Below the pieces are notes generated by a model, which was given only the letters and a program-made list of their open reading frames with translations, did no database searches and was not told where the DNA came from. The position numbers and the translations under genes are program-made. Positions 57,991 through 64,000 of a stretch of DNA of 64,000 nt are shown in pieces. The stretch spans positions 10,354,001 through 10,418,000 of the forward strand of contig CM057141.1 in assembly GCA_029964075.1 (NCBI GenBank). The letters are read 5' to 3'. The DNA is from Patiria pectinifera (taxonomy: Eukaryota > Echinodermata > Asteroidea > Valvatida > Asterinidae). Positions within the stretch are counted from its first letter, which is position 1. Each line of letters begins with the position of its first letter.

Positions 57991-57995
57991 ACTGA

Positions 57996-58526
57996 TAAGC
58001 CATGTACAGTTGGAGATCTAACGCCTTACTGGATTTGAGCTGAGCAGGCTATCTTCTTATTATTAATGATGTCGCCCTTCTATTATCATAGCTTAAGTTG
58101 GATCCCCAGTGGTCAGCGACAGAATGTCTTGTGATGTGAGGTCGTACAGCAAGTGCTCAAGTAAAAGTGCATTATGCCATTCATAAGGCTCGTGATTGGC
58201 CATCTAAAATTGAATCATTCGTGACACTCCAACATGTTTCTCTGTGGTTGGTCAAATAAAACTTTTCAATAGTCATATAATACTGCATATCTGCATATCC
58301 ACTGGCCCTAAATCATCCAAAACTGGATGAAAAAATCAAAGAAACACAAATTAAACCAGGAAATTGCAAACACCGTAGCATAATGGGGTAATGGTTTGGC
58401 TTAATAGTCTGTCAGCCTGGGATGCATGGACAGCAATACGGTGTCTGTGAGGCACTGCCAGACACGGGCGCACTCTAGCTTCTCTGATTATACCGTGAAC
58501 GCCTTGGATAAGGCCAAAAAGAATAA
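57996..58526. other. Intergenic DNA, possible decayed SINE at 58370-58510
   Basis: GTAGCATAATGGGGTAATGG and a trailing CCTTGGATAAGGC weakly resemble a tRNA-type SINE, but no B box is clear. Confidence 0.25.
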
Positions 58527-59503
58527 AGCCCTGTCCGCACTGGACTTTTTTTGGTCAAACTAACCGAGACTATGGGTACTTTTCCCATTTTAAGTCCAGT
58601 GCGGACAGCCTAGGACGTTTTCCTCTCGGTTACTTTTCCTGAGTCCAGCGGTTACTTTTACTGGCCAACTGCTGCCCAGGAAAACTTCCCATGCGCCCAG
58701 GAAATCTGACTAGGTCACTTTTCCCGAGACGATAAGTCCAGTGCGGACAGTGCGAGTCGGTAAAAGCGGCTCAGGAAAGCGTACATCCGGCCCGAGCGCC
58801 CTGTTATGCATACAGAGACCACACAAACCTGCACGTGCAGTGGCCGAACATTTTGTAGAAACACGCTGCGGTGTATCATCAAGTTCGAGCGGTAAAACTT
58901 AAAATATATATTTCAACGGACAAATACATACACAGAGAAGAGAGATCACGTTCTGAGAATTAATTTGCGGAGATTCTCTTTCTCTACCGATGTATGTTAT
59001 TTTCTACGATCCAAATTCGTTCTGATACTGTAGTCATGCACGGAACATCATGGTCTGGTACCGTACGTAGGCCGTAGTCACTGGTTCCTGGCCCACATCA
59101 TAGCTTTGATTCTGTAAGCATGCGATGGGAACCAACGAATACTGATGGCACTGCTGCCGCACGGAACATCGTACAGCGGCATGGCTTCGACGACGTGCAT
59201 CACAATGCGTCAGAATTATATGCCTTTTCGTCAAGATTTAGCGTGTCAAGATGAAATAATATCGTGTAAACGATTATGTTGTGCATGCAAATGGTGTGTG
59301 TAATATTACTGTGCGTATCGGCGGCTGAAAATGTGATCGGCAATTTGTTTTCTGTGTACGGTGAGTCATTTTACTGATGCGGTCTGGGTAAATTTTCCCG
59401 TGTCGAAAGTCCAAGTGCGGACAGTGGTCACATTTGACCATTTCTCATTTTACCATCGTCTCGGTAAAACCTTCCAAAAAAAAAGTCCAGTGCGGACACG
59501 GCT
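58527..59503. mobile_element. PIF/Harbinger-like element with TAA target duplication
   Basis: TAA at 58524-58526 and 59504-59506 flank ends AGCCCTGTCCGCACTGGAC and, reversed, AGCCGTGTCCGCACTGGAC. The motif AGTCCAGTGCGGACA recurs inside at about 58593, 58735 and 59408 (one base longer) besides both termini, next to GGTTACTTTTCC motifs. A 3-bp TWA duplication fits Harbinger. The interior has no intact gene. Confidence 0.78.
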
Positions 59504-59507
59504 TAAT

Positions 59508-59711
59508 ACTTCTGGTTCCGCTTACCCTACCTACCCTAATTATTTTTGTGGAGGGGGGGGGGGGGGGATGAGTAAAAGTTAAAAGCCCCAAAAATCATCG
59601 ATGGTTAACTTTTACTCTTGACTGCAAACAGACACCTCCTTATGATCGTAAACAAAACTTTCCTACCTACCTACCCCTATTTTCCAATGCCATGTAATCC
59701 GAAGCAGAAGT
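59508..59711 (+). mobile_element. Small MITE, copy 2 (family of 30583-30812)
   Basis: Begins ACTTCTGGTTCCGCTTACCC and ends CATGTAATCCGAAGCAGAAGT. The same pair of ends occurs reversed at 30583-30812. A G tract lies near 59556. It abuts the Harbinger-like element. Confidence 0.55.
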
Positions 59712-59846
59712 TGTTTTTTTTTGGCCTAATGTTCTTTGTGTTCTTTGAAGATTTTAATTTTCCCATTTTAAGATCAGTGCAAACAGTGCATTTAACTTTC
59801 CTCTTGGACATTGATTATTCAGTTCTGATATTTTAAGATGTTATTG

Positions 59847-60124
59847 AGGGGAGCCGGGTTTGCGCAGTGGGTACTTTCCTCGCCTTCCACGGCTATAGCC
59901 CGGGTTCGATTCCTGCCTTGGACTACATGTGGATTGGGTTTTCAGTGCCCACCTGATTCTGTGGGTTTTACCCAGACTATTCTCATGGGATTTTCCTCCC
60001 ACCTCTAAAACTGTAATTTCTTCTCATTATTGTCTCCTCTCTACAGGTTTCTTCAGGCTTTCAAGCCACAGTGCCCAGGGCACTTTTGAGGAATCTTTGG
60101 TTTCATTACCAGAATGAAACAAAA
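59847..60124 (+). mobile_element. tRNA-derived SINE, copy 2
   Basis: The head is GGGAGCCGGGTTTGCGCAG and the B box GGGTTCGATTCC is at 59902-59913. The body TGTGGATTGGGTTTTCA, CTAAAACTGTAATTTCTTCT and TTTGGTTTCATTACCAGAAT matches the copy at 43847. Confidence 0.82.
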
Positions 60125-60129
60125 ATCTA

Positions 60130-61380
60130 GTAGAAAACTGAGTAGGATGTATCTCCTACTGTAAGTTTCAATATTGCTGCAGAACTCCCCACACATCAAT
60201 CAACATGAAAAGTTCAGTACGTTTTTCCAGAGGAGGTGAAAACTAATTGGTTTTGCCTGTAGGCACAGTGGGTGGATTCAGTTCCAAATGTACATGTCAC
60301 ATTTACATGTATGTCTTGAAACTACAACATCTGCTTGTAGTTTTCCCAAGGAGCATCGGCCAAGAGTTTCACTCATGCCGGCACAGATGACAACAAAACT
60401 AGCCCGGCCTTGACCCCCTAGTTTGGAAAGCGGTCTCGGCTGTGGTTGGACTGCGGTTTAGCTGATCCCAATGTCACAGCTAACTAAGGTTGCGCTGCTT
60501 GAATCCATAAGATGTCTGTATCTGATACGGCTGGACAAGGAGTTGGGCGTCTGAGGGTTCACCTGTACTTGAGAGATGGATGTTTGGGGTTCCAAGTTGA
60601 AGACTTCAATTCTTTGATTCTTTGCTGGCATTTTCAGAAGTTCCATGTTAATCACATGCAAAATGAATCAGCAGTGATGGAATGTCTGATGGAAAACTAT
60701 TTTTTTCTGAAAAGGAGAAGGAAAGCTTCCACCACAATGTGTGATGCTGAGCTATCCCATTCCCCAATCAAATTAAGCTGTTCTGTACATGCATTGATGT
60801 CACTGTTACAGGTACATAGCCAAGGTCATATATCCCAACCCATCTCCACCTACTCCCTCACAACCCCCCCCCCCCCCTCCCCCACCCATACACCCACAAC
60901 ACAGGGTCAATACAAGTCAATTTGTTGCTGTGTATTTATTTCAAGGTCTCATCCACAGGCATGCCCCAAACCATTCACCATGCTGATTTTTGCAATTGTG
61001 GCCACACAACTCCCTTGGCAATTCACCACACCAAATTGGTTGATTACAGAGAATTCGGAGTTCTTCTGAGTATTTTTTGATTTCTTTCCTTCATACTGCT
61101 ACTGACTGCAGTCAATATTTAAAAAGAGTAATTTTCTGTTTTTATTGTGCAGACCAGTTTTCTAATAGCACTTCACGCCACCCCGGTGGGCTGCATGTTG
61201 CATTGACTTTGTTTTCCTGCAAAGTTTGGAATTTTGAGAGACTTAGAAAAGCACATTTTACTTTATTGTTAGACCAAAAAATGTTTTCAATTCAGTTTGA
61301 AAATATGCTGAAAGTGTATATTTGTGGGATTCACACCCTTCTAAAAGTCAGTTTGATAAATGTTTTGAGGCTTGTATGAA
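60130..61380. other. Intergenic DNA, no supported gene
   Basis: A 185-codon frame at 60512-61069 crosses a poly-C tract (about 60867) and shows no domain, splice support or homologue I recognise. Confidence 0.4.
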
Positions 61381-61823
61381 TTCAACAAGGTTGTAGTACT
61401 CCTACTCAGTACTCGTACTGAACTCAAGTACAGTCTTTGAGAATACTCGTACTCGTACTCGAATATCAGAATACTCGGACTAAATTCACGGTACTTGTAC
61501 TCGAGAAGTACAGTAGTTGGACTCGACTCTTCGAAATCGCACTCCATCATCAAAGTACTCGTACTCGATTATAGAGACTCGGGGGAGGGGGGGGTGCAGG
61601 ATCGAGTAATTTAGTTTTGAAAGAAAAAAATTCTCCGTACTTGGAGACGCACGTGCTAGGTTTGATCATTTTACTGAATAGTACAGGCCGGTGGAGTGAT
61701 AGATTTCCTTTGTGTTGGTCTATGCACAGACAATATGGTTTGCCTTCATGTGCCATTTGCAACTGGTGCCTGCTTGGGATCTAATTTACTTGAGATTTTA
61801 ATTGTGTTCACTTCTCCATAAAG

Positions 61824-62550
61824 AGTGCGTTCGATTACTTCCCCCAGCTTACTCACGCCTGGCTCCTCTCGTAATGACAGACATGCGCAGTGGAGCTAAA
61901 TAAACGAACGGTTTGGGGTAAAGTTTCGTGCAAGAGCTGGAAACATGGGCGTCAGCAGGATTTTTTCTAGAGGGGGCAAAATATATTTTCCAAAAATATT
62001 CCTGTTTTTCTCAACATATTCTCGATTTATAAGTTTTTGAGGGGGCAGGGACATTTTGGCCCCCCCCCCCCCCACACCCATTAAATTTATACCAATATAA
62101 CTTCTCGCCTCTTTTCTTTTCTTTTTTCTCTCTTTTTTTTTTTTTTTGTTGTTTTTCCATAAGACATGAATCTGGGACTGAGAAATATTTCCAATTTTGT
62201 TAGGAAAAAAATTCTTGACTCTCTATAGACTTTGTACACAATTGCGGAAGTGGCGTCAGGTTGCAACATTTATCCCAGGCTGCATCCAAATCAATTAACT
62301 TTCTAGAGCACGTCCACGGCCAGTGAAAATATGCGGGGACGTACATGTAGCTCCGTGGAAGCCCATTTCGGAAACGGCCTGATGCGCCCACCGGACGTTG
62401 CATGGCCTTATGGGATACTTACCCAAGTAACCGGCTCGGCGAGTCGGTCACTTGGGCCAGGCTCGAGTAAGCACGAGAGGTCACGTGAGAGGTCAATCGA
62501 ATGCTGTCGCGCTTGCACGAGTAAGCACGGGGGAAGTAATCGAACGCACT
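61824..62550. mobile_element. Middle element of the nest
   Basis: AGTGCGTTCGATTACTTCCC at 61824 is mirrored at the right end (GGGAAGTAATCGAACGCACT, 62531-62550). The match extends about 31 bp through GCTTACTC. GAGTAAGCACG repeats lie inside the right end. No clear target duplication was found. Confidence 0.75.
61945..62090. mobile_element. Innermost insertion with ATGGGCGT ends and a poly-C tract
   Basis: ATGGGCGTCAGCAGG at the left and ACACCCAT at the right form short inverted ends. AGAGGGGGCAAAA and TTTTGAGGGGGCAGGG flank the body, and a C tract lies at about 62060. The same style of debris is at 46355. Confidence 0.45.
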
Positions 62551-62675
62551 GATACTAAGTACTTGTACTCTTATGAGTCCAAGTACTCGTACTTGTTGCT
62601 TTTGCGAATGGTATTCCATAGCTTGGTACTCGGCAGTTCTTTGTACTGGGATAAAAGTACTCGACTACAACACTG

Positions 62676-64000
62676 GAACACAAAGCGAAGCCCCCTTCAA
62701 CCTCATCTCAAGAAATGAATGGGTTAGAGTATTAGGGGATACCAATTGGAATATCGCAAGTTGGCACTTGTTAGAGGTCAGTAATTTTCATATGAAATGA
62801 CTTTTAGCACAATTTGGGATAACAGGGTAGAAAACAGTCTTTCCTCAGCTGTTGAAAGTGGCCGGGTCCCAGTTGACCAGTTGGAAATTGCATTGCACCT
62901 AATGCACATGCTTCAACTTGTGGGTGGCCGGGCTTGTGCAGCCAGTCAAGGTGGCTACCCCATAAGCGGAACTGACTTACAAATTGACTCTGTCCTCAAT
63001 TGAAACTGACCCAGCTAAACTACAAAACGGCATCCAAGGAATTGCATTCATTGCAAGAACCTACACCCTCCACAGGGATGACAATCCCAATTTCCATCGT
63101 CCTGGGTAATCGTCCCAGATCCCCGGTAACGTGGCACGGAGATCCACACAGCATTCTACCCTGCAGGGCCTGATGTGGCGAGTGGTCTTTTAATGTGTCA
63201 ACATCCTAATCGATGCCCCCGCAGGGGGAAGCGTCAAAAGGGAGTGAGGCAAAACACCTTTACTCAAATGTTTGTGTTAATGTTTGGATATTTTTTGATG
63301 AGTTTACACTTTTGCATCAGCTTCTCTGTATTTCCGAAAAAGGGGACATGTGTCTCATTCCTGTTCCCAGCAAGAAAATCTGTTTGTTCTGGAAATAGTT
63401 GCTTCTTAGTCAAAGCCAGTGGCAGCGCCAGACTCTGCAAAAACAGCCACTATCATGACACAATGACTTAGTTTGTTGTTATGCCATGGGCCATCTGTGT
63501 GCACTTTCAACTATAATTCTGATTTTGAACAGCGAAGGAAATAAACAGAATTAATCAAATTAACAACAGATCTACAATGGGTTAAAAGGGCTAGAAAACG
63601 GTAGCCACTTGCTAATCAAGTCTAGCCCTTGACACACACTGCCAGGGGTGCATTCAGACAGAGATGATCGAGCAATAATTTATCTCATGACTGACTTCCC
63701 GTATGTCCATAGAATCATGGTCCATGATGGGACATCACTAGGGAAGCCCCTTCCATGGAAATAGTAACATTTTCGCTCACAGGAAAAATCCCCAATGAGT
63801 TTCATACAAAAATAATATATCAGCCTAGTATAAACAAGAATTTATAAGCAAACAGAAAATATATATTTCCTATAAACAAGATAATTCAAGAAATAAATAT
63901 TCCATCAAAGCAGAATTTAAAGCTCCACAAGATTTGTTTCTGATAGAGGATGGTAATCCACCTAATATTTTCAGCCCTTATTCCCCAAGCTGACTTGCAA
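62676..64000. other. Intergenic DNA, nothing firm
   Basis: The open frame 62797-63003 (VENSLSSAVESGRVPVDQLE...) has no known domain and no splice support. No repeat partners were noticed. Confidence 0.35.

Larger units (their letters stand above)
61386..62675. mobile_element. Outer hAT-like element of a three-level nest
   Basis: Left end GGTTGTAGTACTCCTACTC and right end AGTACTCGACTACAACACTG face each other. Flanks GAATTCAA and GAACACAA match at 6 of 8 bases. TACTCGTACTCG repeats fill both sides, at 61399-61570 and 62555-62660. The middle is occupied by the element at 61824-62550. Confidence 0.7.

Noticed and set aside
57489..58038. Overlapping 150-168 codon frames
   Set aside because: They are formed by the satellite dimer and the palindromic MITE; mirror frames exist on the other strand.
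60512..61069. 185-codon open frame
   Set aside because: It crosses a poly-C tract and low-complexity Pro/Thr sequence, with no domain or exon signals.

Overview
This is animal nuclear DNA, most likely from a marine invertebrate deuterostome. An echinoderm such as a sea star is my best guess, but that is inference. The support is GT-AG introns of 0.6-2.8 kb, several tRNA-derived SINE families, a 2A-carrying non-LTR retrotransposon of the kind described in sea urchins and other marine invertebrates, and frequent TACATGTA and TAGGCCTA octamers. One 500-base assembly gap lies at 29231-29730. No operons, CRISPR arrays or true tRNA/rRNA genes were seen.

Only two host genes are well supported. On the + strand, 273-11179 holds the last eight visible exons of a 5'-nucleotidase-family protein whose catalytic C-terminal domain is followed by an acidic linker and ankyrin repeats; its 5' end lies outside the window. 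On the - strand, 21817-19162 is a complete three-exon SYS1 gene (156 aa), with a possible untranslated first exon ending near 23959. Its product is a four-pass Golgi protein that docks the GTPase ARFRP1.

The rest is dominated by mobile DNA, mostly non-autonomous. 0.6-11 kb: gene introns carrying a piggyBac-like MITE, a VNTR-bearing terminal-inverted-repeat element, a 1.3-kb foldback, a MITE pair and a SINE. 12-19 kb: dispersed repeats, hairpin-bearing elements and a hAT-like element with an 8-bp target duplication. 20-29 kb: an 88-bp perfect palindrome, a SINE, two Mutator-like foldbacks with 8-9 bp target duplications, a 504-bp foldback built of 21-bp self-complementary units, and the 2A-PHD start of a non-LTR retrotransposon running into the gap. 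29.7-34.2 kb: a large inverted and tandem duplication, then a second piggyBac-like MITE with a nested foldback containing TTAGGG repeats. 35-49 kb: tandem repeats, hAT MITEs, a ~190-bp satellite and SINEs. 49-64 kb: further copies of earlier families, a Harbinger-like element and a three-level nest of elements.

The two genes show no sign of working together. Target duplications, terminal repeats and exon phases were read by eye. Family names for non-autonomous elements rest on terminal structure only.
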